DNA of 64,000 bases from Clostridia bacterium (GTDB taxonomy: Bacteria > Bacillota > Clostridia > Oscillospirales > Acutalibacteraceae), in contig JAFXAK010000030.1 of the NCBI GenBank assembly GCA_017517135.1, positions 1 through 64,000 on the forward strand, in the 5' to 3' direction. How positions within the stretch are numbered: the stretch's first letter is position 1; every line of letters starts with the position of its first letter. The notes under the pieces were generated by a model. The model was given only the letters and a program-made list of their open reading frames with translations, made no database searches and had not been told where the DNA came from. This document shows positions 1 to 9,010 of the stretch, in pieces. The translations under genes and the position numbers were made by a program.

Positions 1-247
1 GCCTTTTCAGCGCTTTTCGGCGTTTCGGCTTTGAAAGGCGTCAGCCTTTCGGCACCCTCAACATCCAAAAATCATCTGAAAATTCTTTGATTTCAGGTCG
101 AAGATTTTTTATCGAGAGGATTTTTGGCAATTCAAGGCAAAGACGCAGCCAATCCTTGCGGATTGGCGAGTATTTTAACAAAGAAGTGGCGGAAATCATC
201 CGATAAAAAACACGGTTCGGATTACTACCGTCACCCTAGGATAAAAC
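1..247. repeat. Hairpin-rich non-coding segment
   Basis: No convincing gene is seen here. The stretch carries two perfect short hairpins: GAAAGGC at 33-39 pairs with GCCTTTC at 44-50 over a 4-nt loop, and GCCAATCC at 148-155 pairs with GGATTGGC at 160-167 over a 4-nt loop. An open frame starting at 124 has low-complexity composition and no ribosome binding site. The segment resembles other hairpin clusters in this window (23340-23387, 38587-38671, 55313-55465). It may continue to the left of the window. Confidence 0.5.
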
Positions 248-248
248 A

Positions 249-292
249 AAATGAACCCGATTCTTTGATTGAAAAGGGTTCATTTTTTTCTG
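249..292. terminator. Intrinsic terminator, probably bidirectional
   Basis: AAATGAACCC (249-258) pairs with GGGTTCATTT (276-285) and is followed by a T run on the plus strand. On the minus strand the stem runs into a T-rich stretch, so it can end the uracil-DNA glycosylase transcript, whose stop codon is at 299. Confidence 0.65.
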
Positions 293-298
293 TTCAGT

Positions 299-868
299 TT
301 ATATCTTTATTCCGAGTTCCTTGATTTTATCCTGTAATTTAAGAAAATCCTCAAAGCATTCGCCTTTTTTTCTCGGATCTCTCAGAAGTGCTGCGGGGTG
401 GAAGGTACCCATCATAAGAGTGCCGTTCTTATCATAGAAAATGCCGTGCTCCTTGGTTACCTTGAAATCGGGGGAGATAAGCCGCATTGCGGAAATTCTG
501 CCCACGCATACTATGATTTTCGGACGCATAATGCGTACAAGCTCGCGAAGCCACACAAGACATTTATCCATTTCATCAGGCTTCGGATCGCGGTTTTTGG
601 GCGGTCTGCATTTGAGCATATTGGCTATATATATGTTTTCCTTCCTGTCAAGCCCTATGCCGTTGAGGTATAAGTCAAGAAGCTTTCCGCCTCTGCCCAC
701 AAAGGGCTCACCCTGCAAATCCTCGTTTTCTCCCGGAGCTTCTCCGATAAAAAGAATTTGGGCATCGGGGTTACCCGTTCCGAAAACAACATTATTTCTC
801 GTTTCGCACAACGGACATTGTTTACATTCAAGACAATGTTTTCTGAGTTCTTCCAGGCTGTTTACCAT
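299..868 (-). CDS. Uracil-DNA glycosylase, family 4 (Fe-S type)
   Basis: Base-excision repair enzyme predicted to remove uracil from DNA in the cytoplasm. The 189-residue length fits bacterial family 4 UDGs. Visible hallmarks are the Cys cluster near the N-terminus (C12, C15, C18, C21) and a later Cys pair flanking CRPPKNRDPKPDEMDKC, which together would supply the 4Fe-4S ligands; motif GEAPGENED with FVGRGG after it; and the C-terminal HPAALLR motif. The ATG at 868 is preceded by GGAGG at a good distance. It is monocistronic: the upstream neighbour is divergent and a terminator lies just downstream. The family assignment is secure; activity is inferred from the motifs. Confidence 0.93.
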   Translation of the reverse strand: MVNSLEELRKHCLECKQCPLCETRNNVVFGTGNPDAQILFIGEAPGENEDLQGEPFVGRGGKLLDLYLNGIGLDRKENIYIANMLKCRPPKNRDPKPDEMDKCLVWLRELVRIMRPKIIVCVGRISAMRLISPDFKVTKEHGIFYDKNGTLMMGTFHPAALLRDPRKKGECFEDFLKLQDKIKELGIKI

Positions 869-1078
869 ATATTGTATACCTCCGTGACTGTTTTGTGTAT
901 TATATACAAAAGATAATAATAAAAATCACTTTAATTTAATATCAAACCGACTTGAAATTTGCTCGATTTAGTGATAAAATAAATGTCACTCTGACGCTGT
1001 TATTCATTATTATATACATATCGGCTTTTTATGTCAAACATTTCATACCGCATTTTTAAAAAAAGTGTTGTAAAACTA

Positions 1079-1107
1079 TTGACTTGTCAAGTCGGTTGCT
1101 GTATAAT
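1079..1107 (+). promoter_or_regulatory. Sigma-A-type promoter with overlapping palindrome
   Basis: TTGACT (1079-1084) and TATAAT (1102-1107) are separated by 17 nt, about 80 nt before the cohesin gene start. The -35 box overlaps GACTTGTCAAGTC (1081-1093), a palindrome with 6-nt arms around a single T, which could be an operator. The 869-1078 stretch to its left holds only AT-rich sequence with no gene seen. Confidence 0.7.
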
Positions 1108-1188
1108 ACCTCTGTAATAGCGTTGCTATTATCTTTGTATATTATGGCGAAAGCCTGGTATAAAATAAAAAAAAGGATGGTCCTAAAA

Positions 1189-2022
1189 ATGAAAATTGCA
1201 AAAAAAGTGCTTGCACTCGTAATGGCTCTTGCAATGGTAGCTTGCTTTGCTTGCGTTTCCTTCGCAGCTCAGAATCCCACTATCGTTGCTACAGCTACTG
1301 AAGAAGACGGTATGATCAAGGTTGTTCTTACAGCTAAGGATGCAGTCGGTATGGCTTCTTTTGACGTTGTTCTTGAGTATGATGCTGCTGTTCTTACTTA
1401 CAGCTTTGCTGATAACGGTGCAGACGCTGTTCAGATGAACGACACAAAGAAGAACTCTTTCACCTATGAAGTAGGTGACACAGAGAATGCTTCCGGTAAG
1501 CTTCTTGTTGGTGGTTATTTCAAAACTAACCTCAAGTCAGCCGCTGATGCTGCTGCTGATGCTAAGCCCGGTAAAACAGTTGCTATCGACGACAAGACAT
1601 TTGATCTTGTAGTTGTATACTTTGAGCTTGTAGATGCAGAAGCATACAAGGCAAGCGTTAAGGTTTCCGGTGGTTTCGGTATGGGTGAAAACAAGGATGA
1701 TGCTGTTGCTAAGACATTCAATGCTTTCACAAAGACTGTAACATTGAAAGAAGAACCCACAACAAAGGCTCCCGAAACAACAACAAAGGCTCCTGAAACC
1801 ACAACAAAGGCTCCCGAAACAACAACAAAGGCTCCCGTTGCTGATAAGGAAACCACAACAAAGGCTCCCGAAACAACAACTGTTAAGGCTCCCTCAACAT
1901 CAACAGAAGCTAACCCCAACACAGGCGACAAGCCCACAGGCGACAATATGGCTCTTGCAGCTGCTTTCGGTGTAGTTGCTCTCGCAGGTGCTGCTTTCGT
2001 TTTCACAAAGAAAAGAAAGTAA
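1189..2022 (+). CDS. Wall-anchored single-cohesin surface protein
   Basis: A 277-residue exported protein. Residues 1-26 form a signal peptide (MKIAKK, hydrophobic core, then SFAAQ). Residues of about 28-190 look like one cohesin module, the partner fold for dockerins; the SFDVVLEYDAAVLTY segment is the most diagnostic part. A Thr/Pro-rich linker of ETTTKAP repeats follows. The tail has NPNTGD at 242-247, a hydrophobic stretch and TKKRK, the layout of a sortase sorting signal of the NPxTG/PNTGD type common in Clostridia. The start at 1189 was chosen because it gives a proper signal peptide and AAAGGA lies about 11 nt upstream; a longer frame back to 1084 overlaps the -35 box. It probably tethers a dockerin protein to the wall, for example the one at 9011-12658 (inference). 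The module could also be a cohesin-like domain with another ligand. Confidence 0.8.
   Translation: MKIAKKVLALVMALAMVACFACVSFAAQNPTIVATATEEDGMIKVVLTAKDAVGMASFDVVLEYDAAVLTYSFADNGADAVQMNDTKKNSFTYEVGDTENASGKLLVGGYFKTNLKSAADAAADAKPGKTVAIDDKTFDLVVVYFELVDAEAYKASVKVSGGFGMGENKDDAVAKTFNAFTKTVTLKEEPTTKAPETTTKAPETTTKAPETTTKAPVADKETTTKAPETTTVKAPSTSTEANPNTGDKPTGDNMALAAAFGVVALAGAAFVFTKKRK
1756..1892 (+). repeat. Tandem 21-bp repeats encoding ETTTKAP
   Basis: Near-identical 21-bp units encode the Thr/Pro linker between the cohesin module and the sorting signal. Three regular copies are followed by two interrupted ones. Copy number could change by slippage, altering the reach of the cohesin from the wall. 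Confidence 0.85.
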
Positions 2023-2069
2023 TTATTAATTAAAGAAAAGCATATTTGCAGTTTTAATTAAAGGTTTAT

Positions 2070-2103
2070 GGAGTTATCCGAAAGGATAGCTCCTTTTCCT
2101 TTT
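2070..2103 (+). terminator. Terminator of the cohesin gene
   Basis: GGAGTTATCC (2070-2079), a GAAA loop, then GGATAGCTCC (2084-2093), followed by TTTTCCTTTT. One G-U pair. Confidence 0.8.
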
Positions 2104-2115
2104 ATCTGCAAAACA

Positions 2116-2156
2116 AAAAAGGCAATGCACTCTTTTCAGAAGTGTATTGCCTTTTT
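2116..2156. terminator. Bidirectional terminator between convergent genes
   Basis: The stem AAAAAGGCAATGCACT (2116-2131) pairs with AGTGTATTGCCTTTTT (2141-2156) and has T runs on both strands. It ends the GH13 transcript on the minus strand and backs up the cohesin gene terminator. Confidence 0.8.
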
Positions 2157-2174
2157 CTATGTGATTTATTGTTT

Positions 2175-4031
2175 TCAGTCAGTCAAAATTACACAGGTTT
2201 CCGCGGGGATAATCACACCGCCGTTGATTTTCTCACCGCCCGTAACAACCTGCATTTCTTTCATATCCCAATTAAGCCAATATGTGATTTCCTTGGGATT
2301 CTTGTTTGCAATGGCTGCAATTCGTTTTTCGCCCTCAAGGTATCTCATATATGCCACACAACCCAGCGTTGCCGACAGGGGGATAAATTCGCCCGTTGTG
2401 AACGCTTTGCTGTTACATCTGAAATTACCCATAAATCTTTGAAAATCGAGTATTTCGGTGTTTTCTCTGCCCCAGGGGTAGAATCTGCGGTTGAACGGGT
2501 CCTTACAGCCCGTAAGCCCTGCCTCGTCACCGTAGTAGATGCTCGGAACACCGGGGAGGGTGTATATTATTGACAGCGCCATTTTAAGAAGCTTTATTCC
2601 GCGCTGAAGATTAGTCTGAGGTATTTGCACCTGAGCCTGCCAGTCGCGGTTTTTGCCTTCACAGTTTATTCCCGAAAGCACGGTAAGTATTCTCTCGGTG
2701 TCGTGAGTGCCCAGGTGGTTCATCATTGTATGAAGAGCCTCGGGCGGATAATTGCGGCATATTTCCGTTATTTTATCCATAAAGCTTTCTGCTGAACCCG
2801 TGAGAAGAAAATCAATAAGAGCATCTCTGAACGGATAATTCATAACAGAATCAAGCTGTTTACCCAAAAGAAAGCGTCTTCTGCCGCCGCCGCTTATTTT
2901 GTTGCTTGCATCCTCCCATACCTCGCCTAAGAGGAATTTATCCGCACCGTTGCGTTTCACGGCTATTCTTATATTATCAAGAAATTCGTCGGGTAATTCG
3001 TCTGCAACATCAAGTCTGAAGCCATCTGCACCGAGTGATAGCCAGTAATCAATAACACCGTTTTCGCCTGTAATAAATTCGGTAAAGGAAGGGGAGTTTT
3101 CGTTTACCTCGGGGAGAATATCAATTCCCCACCAGCTGTTGTATTTATCAGGGTAGCTTTTGAAGGTGTACCACGAATAATACTCTGAGCCCTCGGACTG
3201 ATATGCACCCGTTGTTGCATAGCGGTTGAATTTATTGAAATATATACTGTCTGCTCCCGTATGCGAAAAAACACCGTCAAGGATTATTTTTATATCTCTT
3301 TTGTGTGCTTCGTTGCACAGGGATATAAAATCCTCTTTTGTGCCCAGCAGAGAGTCGGGAGATAAATAATCTGCCGTGTCATATCTGTGGTTTGAATGTG
3401 CCTCGCAGATGGGATTCAGGTATATCAGACTAACTCCTAAGGACTTTATATAGTCCAATTTACTTTCAATTCCCTTGAAATCTCCGCCGAAAAAGTCGTT
3501 GTTGCGGATAATTCCGTTTTCGTCGGGCTTGTAACAGGGGAGAGAAGCAAAGTCTGTATGCAATATTCTGTCTTCGGGAACATTCTCTTTTTTTTCTCCG
3601 GAGCAACAGAAGCGGTCGGGGAAAATCTGATAAATTATTGCGCCCTTTACCCAATCGGGTGTTTTGAAATCCCTGTCAAAAACAGTGAGCTGCCATTTTT
3701 GTAATGAGCCTATTTCACCGGCGATGTCTTTTGCGGCTCTGCCTATGGGAGTGTGTCCCCAAGCGGAGTTATATGCAAAGCGGTAAAAGAAAAGTGTAGG
3801 TCTTTCAGGACAAAAATCGGTGTACCACCATTCAGTAACACCGTCCGTGCTTTCCCAAGTCATCGGTATATATGTATCGCTTTTATTGTCTTCGCTGAGA
3901 ACGAGAAAACAAGCCGTTACACCGAAATTTCTGGGTAAAACAACTCTGAGCCGCAGGGATGTTCCTGCGGCTGAAGCTTTTGTTATTGACTTGTGACACT
4001 CGAGTGTCGGGTTAAAGGGAGAGAAATTCAT
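2175..4031 (-). CDS. GH13 alpha-amylase family enzyme (neopullulanase/maltogenic type)
   Basis: A 618-residue cytoplasmic glycoside hydrolase without a signal peptide. An N-terminal beta domain of about 120 residues, like those of cyclomaltodextrinase/neopullulanase enzymes, precedes a (beta/alpha)8 catalytic domain starting near IIYQIFPDRF. The catalytic triad is visible: nucleophile D341 in DGFRLDVAD, acid/base E370 in GEVWED and D444 in GTHDTE; the region I equivalent is ILDGVFSHTG. It starts 9 nt after the stop of the phosphorylase gene with GAGG upstream, so the two form one operon. Likely role: trimming or debranching of short alpha-glucans to feed the phosphorylase. Exact bond specificity cannot be read from the sequence. 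Confidence 0.9.
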   Translation of the reverse strand: MNFSPFNPTLECHKSITKASAAGTSLRLRVVLPRNFGVTACFLVLSEDNKSDTYIPMTWESTDGVTEWWYTDFCPERPTLFFYRFAYNSAWGHTPIGRAAKDIAGEIGSLQKWQLTVFDRDFKTPDWVKGAIIYQIFPDRFCCSGEKKENVPEDRILHTDFASLPCYKPDENGIIRNNDFFGGDFKGIESKLDYIKSLGVSLIYLNPICEAHSNHRYDTADYLSPDSLLGTKEDFISLCNEAHKRDIKIILDGVFSHTGADSIYFNKFNRYATTGAYQSEGSEYYSWYTFKSYPDKYNSWWGIDILPEVNENSPSFTEFITGENGVIDYWLSLGADGFRLDVADELPDEFLDNIRIAVKRNGADKFLLGEVWEDASNKISGGGRRRFLLGKQLDSVMNYPFRDALIDFLLTGSAESFMDKITEICRNYPPEALHTMMNHLGTHDTERILTVLSGINCEGKNRDWQAQVQIPQTNLQRGIKLLKMALSIIYTLPGVPSIYYGDEAGLTGCKDPFNRRFYPWGRENTEILDFQRFMGNFRCNSKAFTTGEFIPLSATLGCVAYMRYLEGEKRIAAIANKNPKEITYWLNWDMKEMQVVTGGEKINGGVIIPAETCVILTD

Positions 4032-4040
4032 ATCTGCCTC

Positions 4041-6452
4041 TTACTTTTTTGCGGGGGTTGCGTGCCAGATGTCTCTTGCATAGTCGTTTATTGAACGGTC
4101 AGCGGCAAAGATACCTGCACCTGCAATGTTATGAAGTGACATTTTATTGAAAACACCCTTGTTGCAGAAAAGCTCTTCACACTTTTTCTGTGCAAGTCTG
4201 TAGTCTGCAAAATCGGCAAGCACCATATAAGGATCGTTATACTTGATTGTTTCGCCGATTTCGGGGAAGGTTTTTGAGTTGAAGGTGTGTGAATTGATAA
4301 AATCTATCGTAGCTTTAAGCTCAACATTGTTCTGGTAATAATTTACGGGGGAGTAGCCGGCCTTTTTAAGCTGATTTACCTCGGGAGTGCTCATGCCGAA
4401 AATAACAATGTTATCCTTGCCTACCGCTTCAAAGATTTCAACATTTGCACCGTCCATAGTACCGAGTGTAACGGCACCGTTTATCATAAGCTTCATATTT
4501 CCCGTACCGCTGGCCTCTGTGCCTGCAAGGGAAATCTGTTCGCTGATATCGGCTGCAGGCATAAGCTTCTCTGCCGCGGTTACGCAGTAATCCTCAACAT
4601 AAACAACCTTGAGATATTTGTTTACATCCGGATCATTGTTTATCATATCTGCAAGGGCTAAAATGAAGCTTATAATCTTTTTAGCCATAAAGTAACCGGG
4701 AGCAGCCTTTGCACCGAAAATATATGTGTGGGGAACATAGTTTCCGTTGGGATTGTTCTTGATTTCAATATACTTTGTGAGGATATTGAAGGCATTGAGC
4801 TCCTGACGCTTATATTCGTGCAGACGCTTTACCTGTACATCAAACAGAGAATCCGTATCGAGCTTTACACCTGTTGTTTTGTATATATGCTTTGCGAATT
4901 CTTCCTTGTTGTGGCGTTTGATTTTGCCGAGGTCCTCGAGAACAGCCGCATCGTTTTCAAATGCACGAAGCTTTGTGAGCTCGTCACCGTTAAGAATAAA
5001 GCCGTTGCCTATAAGCTTTGTGAGATACTTGGTAAGCTCGGGATTAGCCTGACAAAGCCATCTTCTGTGAGCAATACCGTTGGTTACATTTGTAAACTTA
5101 TCGGGAGTGAGACGGTAGAAATCGTTGAATACGCTGTCTTTAAGAATCTGTGAATGGAGAGCGGAAACACCGTTTATATGGTGGCTTGCCGCAACGCACA
5201 AGTTTGCCATTCTCACAGTACCGTCTGATACGATAGCTGTTCTTTCAACATAATCCGCATCGTGTGTGCATTCCCATACATAATAACGGAAACGGTTGTC
5301 AATTTCCTTGATGATCTGATATATACGGGGAAGCAGACGCTGCATAAGCTCAACACTCCACTTTTCGAGTGCCTCTGCCATAACAGTATGGTTTGTGTAT
5401 GCAACGGTGGATGTAACAAGATTCCATGCATCGTCCCATGTATAGCCGCATTCGTCAAGAAGAATTCTCATAAGCTCGGGGATTGCGAGTGTGGGATGAG
5501 TGTCATTGATATGAATGGCAATTTTCTCGGGTAAGTTTTCGAGAGTGTTATATCTGTGAAGATGATGTCTTATAATATCCTGAATTGATGCGGATACAAA
5601 GAAATACTGCTGTCTTAAACGAAGGCTCTTTCCCTCGGGGTGGTTATCTGCGGGATAAAGCACCTTGTTGATAGTTTTTGCCATAGCATCTCTTTCAACG
5701 GCTTTAAGATACTGACCTTCATTGAAGAGTGCCATATCCATACCGGGAGCTTCTGCAGACCACAGACGGAGAATGCTTACACCCTTACCGTCCTTACCCG
5801 CAACATACATATCGTTAGGAATAGCCTTTATTACATTTGCATCCTTGATTTCAACATTGTGATGGCCGTTATCCCAGCTGTCACACACATTGCCCTCAAA
5901 GAGGATGTTTACTGCACTCTCTTCCTTTCTTGTGAGCCATACCTCACCTCCGGGAAGCCAGAAATCGGGTAACTCTGTCTGCCAGCCGTCAACAAACTTC
6001 TGCTTGAAAATGCCGTACTCATAAAGTATGGAATAGCCTGTTGCGGGATAGCCTTGGGTTGCAAGACCGTCAAGATAGCAGGCGGCAAGTCTGCCCAGTC
6101 CCCCGTTGCCCAGTCCTGCATCGGGTTCGCAGTCATATAATTTATCAAGCTTTATATCATATCCCTTAAGCACCTTTTCAAAGGTATCGGTGAGATTAAG
6201 GTTATAAAGATTGTTTTTAAGAGAGCGCCCCATAAGAAATTCCATTGAAAGATAGTAAACTCTTTTTGAATTCGCTTCATCTGCTCTTTTTGAAAAATCT
6301 GCACGGTACTGTGCCATAAGATCCTTAAGGATCATTGCAATAGCTCTGTAGAACTGTTCATATGTGGCATTTTCAGCACTAACTCCGAAAAAATGGAGAA
6401 GTTTTGCTTCAAGAAGTTCTTTTGCTTTGCTCTGTGTAATAGTTATTTTCAT
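4041..6452 (-). CDS. glgP: Glycogen/alpha-glucan phosphorylase
   Basis: An 803-residue GT35 enzyme that releases glucose-1-phosphate from alpha-1,4-glucans using phosphate and PLP. The PLP lysine is K654 in EASGTGNMKLM, followed by the conserved GTMDGANVEI. The N-terminal half holds DAGLGNGGLGRLAACYLDGLAT and NDTHPTLAIPELMRIL, both family signatures. The start at 6452 is chosen over the in-frame ATG at 6509 because GGAGGT sits just upstream and the extra residues match no family member. First gene of a two-gene operon with the GH13 enzyme; a terminator at 6664-6697 separates it from the gene upstream. Confidence 0.97.
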   Translation of the reverse strand: MKITITQSKAKELLEAKLLHFFGVSAENATYEQFYRAIAMILKDLMAQYRADFSKRADEANSKRVYYLSMEFLMGRSLKNNLYNLNLTDTFEKVLKGYDIKLDKLYDCEPDAGLGNGGLGRLAACYLDGLATQGYPATGYSILYEYGIFKQKFVDGWQTELPDFWLPGGEVWLTRKEESAVNILFEGNVCDSWDNGHHNVEIKDANVIKAIPNDMYVAGKDGKGVSILRLWSAEAPGMDMALFNEGQYLKAVERDAMAKTINKVLYPADNHPEGKSLRLRQQYFFVSASIQDIIRHHLHRYNTLENLPEKIAIHINDTHPTLAIPELMRILLDECGYTWDDAWNLVTSTVAYTNHTVMAEALEKWSVELMQRLLPRIYQIIKEIDNRFRYYVWECTHDADYVERTAIVSDGTVRMANLCVAASHHINGVSALHSQILKDSVFNDFYRLTPDKFTNVTNGIAHRRWLCQANPELTKYLTKLIGNGFILNGDELTKLRAFENDAAVLEDLGKIKRHNKEEFAKHIYKTTGVKLDTDSLFDVQVKRLHEYKRQELNAFNILTKYIEIKNNPNGNYVPHTYIFGAKAAPGYFMAKKIISFILALADMINNDPDVNKYLKVVYVEDYCVTAAEKLMPAADISEQISLAGTEASGTGNMKLMINGAVTLGTMDGANVEIFEAVGKDNIVIFGMSTPEVNQLKKAGYSPVNYYQNNVELKATIDFINSHTFNSKTFPEIGETIKYNDPYMVLADFADYRLAQKKCEELFCNKGVFNKMSLHNIAGAGIFAADRSINDYARDIWHATPAKK

Positions 6453-6663
6453 ACAAAACCTCCAAAAAGATTTAAAAAACAGGGTGTTTTTTATCTTTAT
6501 GTTGTACATTTTATACTATTTTTGACCTAAAAACAATAGTAAATAAAAACAAATTTTAAAAAATTATGTCTTATATTTGAACTTTAGTTGACTGAACAAA
6601 AAACGACCTGTGTTTTTAGTGATATTAACAATAAAAATATATATTCTTTTAGCAAAAAATAAT

Positions 6664-6697
6664 ATCGGATGTAAAAACTTTTGCTTTTACATCCGAT
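6664..6697 (-). terminator. Intrinsic terminator downstream of the DUF975 gene
   Basis: ATCGGATGTAAAA (6664-6676) pairs with TTTTACATCCGAT (6685-6697). On the minus strand it is followed by ATTATTTTTT. The stem core is nearly the same as in the terminator at 47722-47757. Confidence 0.85.
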
Positions 6698-6720
6698 ACG
6701 GGTATTATTTTTTGATAATA

Positions 6721-7455
6721 TCAGAATTGAGCTTCGGGTGTTTCTGTTGCATTGTCTTCGGGCATTGCATTATTCTGCATTGCTTTTTCATAGTTGTTGC
6801 CTGAAATTTCGTTGAAGAATTCAGCCATTGTTGCCTGCATATAGGGCATAACATAAATATATGCGATACCGAGGGTTATTATTCCGAGAAGGAACCATCC
6901 GATGAAGCTTAAATTCAGAAGGAAAAGCTCCTTTTTATGTCCGTTCATCATTTCTTTGGACATTTTAATAGCTTCGCTTGCCTTTATTTCGGGATGCTCT
7001 GCAAGAATATAGGGTGCGGCAAAATAGCTCAGAGAAGCAATAATTCCGGGAATTATGAAAAGGAAAGACCAGAGCATAGTGAAAATTGTTATAAGCAAGC
7101 CCATAACAAAGGTATTGCCCCAATGATGCCTAAACTGTGAAAAAACATTCTCAACTCTTGCCTCAACTCCGTTTGCAAGATTAAGGAAGAACACGGCTGA
7201 GCCTACCATAAGCGTGCCTGAAAGCAGAAGGTTGACAATAAAAGCAACTGAGCTTAAGGGAGAAAGGAGAACGGAGAAGGATATATCTGTTTCCATCATT
7301 GTGCTCATTGTTGTTATGGTTGAGCTTGCCGTGCTTAAAGCTGATGCAATTATTGTTGCAAGGGAAGCTACAACGCAGGCGGCAAAGGCAGTCCAGAAGT
7401 CCTTTTTTATGTTTGCTTTTGCGCGGTTTTTAAGTGTTGCATTATTGATATTCAT
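6721..7455 (-). CDS. DUF975 family integral membrane protein
   Basis: A 244-residue protein with about five hydrophobic segments. The N-terminal RAKANIKKDFWTAFAA motif and the later MNGHKKELFLLNLSFIGWFLL are typical of DUF975 proteins in Firmicutes, whose function is unknown. The C-terminal 30 residues are acidic and cytoplasmic-looking (NAMPEDNATETPEAQF). AAGGAG precedes the ATG. It lies alone between a terminator and a divergent gene, so the neighbours give no clue to its role. Confidence 0.88.
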   Translation of the reverse strand: MNINNATLKNRAKANIKKDFWTAFAACVVASLATIIASALSTASSTITTMSTMMETDISFSVLLSPLSSVAFIVNLLLSGTLMVGSAVFFLNLANGVEARVENVFSQFRHHWGNTFVMGLLITIFTMLWSFLFIIPGIIASLSYFAAPYILAEHPEIKASEAIKMSKEMMNGHKKELFLLNLSFIGWFLLGIITLGIAYIYVMPYMQATMAEFFNEISGNNYEKAMQNNAMPEDNATETPEAQF

Positions 7456-7574
7456 AGTGAAGCTCCTTTTCAGTAATTTTTAATAAAAATCATTATGATA
7501 TTATTATAAAACCGCTTAACAAGGCTGTCAATAGCCTGTAACAGAATTATTTGTGTTTTTATGTGCTGTTGCGG

Positions 7575-7603
7575 TTGACACACATAACTAAAAATTGTAT
7601 TAT
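7575..7603 (+). promoter_or_regulatory. Sigma-A-type promoter
   Basis: TTGACA (7575-7580), 17 nt, TATTAT (7598-7603), about 40 nt before the gene at 7644. Confidence 0.65.
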
Positions 7604-7643
7604 ATTATAATGAAAAGAAATATACCTTTTAAAGGAGAACGAT

Positions 7644-8939
7644 ATGGCAAAGAAATACAAAATAGTTTTATCCTTACTGTTAGTTGTGCTTATAGCAGTT
7701 GCGGCAGTTCTGATTTCGGGTGTTATTGATATAAACACAATGGTGCACCCGGAAGAAACAACCTCGGGAAACAGTGCACCGTCAGAAGATTATAAGCAGA
7801 CCTTTACGACCGACATTTCTGCGGCGTTGCCTTTGATGTCAACAGATATAGACAATGTTTATTACACAATGACAAAGCAGGGCGATGTTAAGTTTTATAA
7901 GGTTCAAAATGCCGTGATTACCGAAATTCCCGCTACGGGCAGCTTTGATGTAACAGCCGCATGCAGCGGACAGAAAATTCCCGCAAAGATACATTATCTT
8001 GAAATTGACGGAAAAACAATCGGCTACGGCCTTTACACAAGCTTGTTGTATGAGGGAATATATCTTTATGATTATGCCTTCTTCAAGGTAACCGAAATGT
8101 TTGACGGCTTTGACGACTCCAAGGGAACACTTCTTATGATGCTCGATGTTGAATCCGAAAGATTTTATCGGGAGGATAAGGTATACAGCGAAATATTCTA
8201 TCTGTATGCCGATCACACAACAAAGCATTTCCTTTCAGAGGATCAGAGAACGGTTGATATAAATGCCCGTGATAAGACAGATTATAAGATGTTTACCGAT
8301 GATATACTTGACCAGGGAAGCAACAAGAATGTGCTTTTCTTCTCCTCGAGATATTATCTTATGTATGAGGAAAGTGAGTATGTTGATATCTTCACAAGCG
8401 GCGGCAGCGGTACAAATGTTGACAACATAAGATATCTTACAGATGTTGCGGCACTTGTTTTCTGGCGTACCGATGAGGGAGTTTATTTCTTCGCAAATCA
8501 CTCAGATGACACGGGCTTCTCACTCTGTCTTTATGCAAACTCCGAAAGAACTGTTATAAAGTCCTTTACAGGGGACTATGACGAGGATTACATCCGTTCG
8601 GGTAAATATCTTCTCAATAAGAAAACGGGCGAGATTTACAACTGTCTGGACGGCACAACAAAGCAGCTTGTTTATACCTGCTTCAAGGAAGGCTTCAAGC
8701 CCGATAAGTTTGTTATGAACGAAAGCGGAACAGCTTGTGTTATAAGAGGTGCAAACACTCAGAATGTTGCAGCCTTAGCTGTTATGAATTTTGAAACGGG
8801 AGAAATAATTGCATACACGGACGAGGTTTTCTCCTATTATGCAAATTCTCAGGTGCTCGACGACGGAACTGTTATAATATCTCTTGCAAACGGTGAGAGT
8901 GCATCGGCTTATTATCAGCTTGTAACAAAAATAAACTGA
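7644..8939 (+). CDS. Membrane-anchored extracytoplasmic protein, unknown function
   Basis: A 431-residue protein not assigned to a family. Residues 1-30 hold a Lys-rich start and one hydrophobic helix without a clear cleavage site or lipobox, so it is probably a signal anchor with the rest outside the cell. A Thr/Ser/Glu-rich linker (residues 35-55) leads to a body rich in short beta-like stretches with repeated aromatic-G and NxxTGE turns (for example NKKTGEIYN and NFETGEIIA), which suggests a beta-propeller-like fold (inference). AAAGGAG precedes the ATG. Monocistronic: own promoter upstream and a bidirectional terminator downstream. Confidence 0.75.
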   Translation: MAKKYKIVLSLLLVVLIAVAAVLISGVIDINTMVHPEETTSGNSAPSEDYKQTFTTDISAALPLMSTDIDNVYYTMTKQGDVKFYKVQNAVITEIPATGSFDVTAACSGQKIPAKIHYLEIDGKTIGYGLYTSLLYEGIYLYDYAFFKVTEMFDGFDDSKGTLLMMLDVESERFYREDKVYSEIFYLYADHTTKHFLSEDQRTVDINARDKTDYKMFTDDILDQGSNKNVLFFSSRYYLMYEESEYVDIFTSGGSGTNVDNIRYLTDVAALVFWRTDEGVYFFANHSDDTGFSLCLYANSERTVIKSFTGDYDEDYIRSGKYLLNKKTGEIYNCLDGTTKQLVYTCFKEGFKPDKFVMNESGTACVIRGANTQNVAALAVMNFETGEIIAYTDEVFSYYANSQVLDDGTVIISLANGESASAYYQLVTKIN

Positions 8940-8957
8940 TTTTAATAATACAAAAAA

Positions 8958-8993
8958 AGTCCTTCGACAGTTTTTACGGACCGTCGAAGGACT
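8958..8993. terminator. Bidirectional terminator
   Basis: AGTCCTTCGAC (8958-8968) pairs with GTCGAAGGACT (8983-8993); T runs follow on both strands. It separates two convergent genes. Confidence 0.9.
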
Positions 8994-9010
8994 AATTTTT
9001 TTTGTTTTTA

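Noticed and set aside
124-324. Open frame on the plus strand over the hairpin-rich left end
   Set aside because: No ribosome binding site, runs through a terminator stem and into the opposite-strand glycosylase gene, and its codons follow the hairpins.
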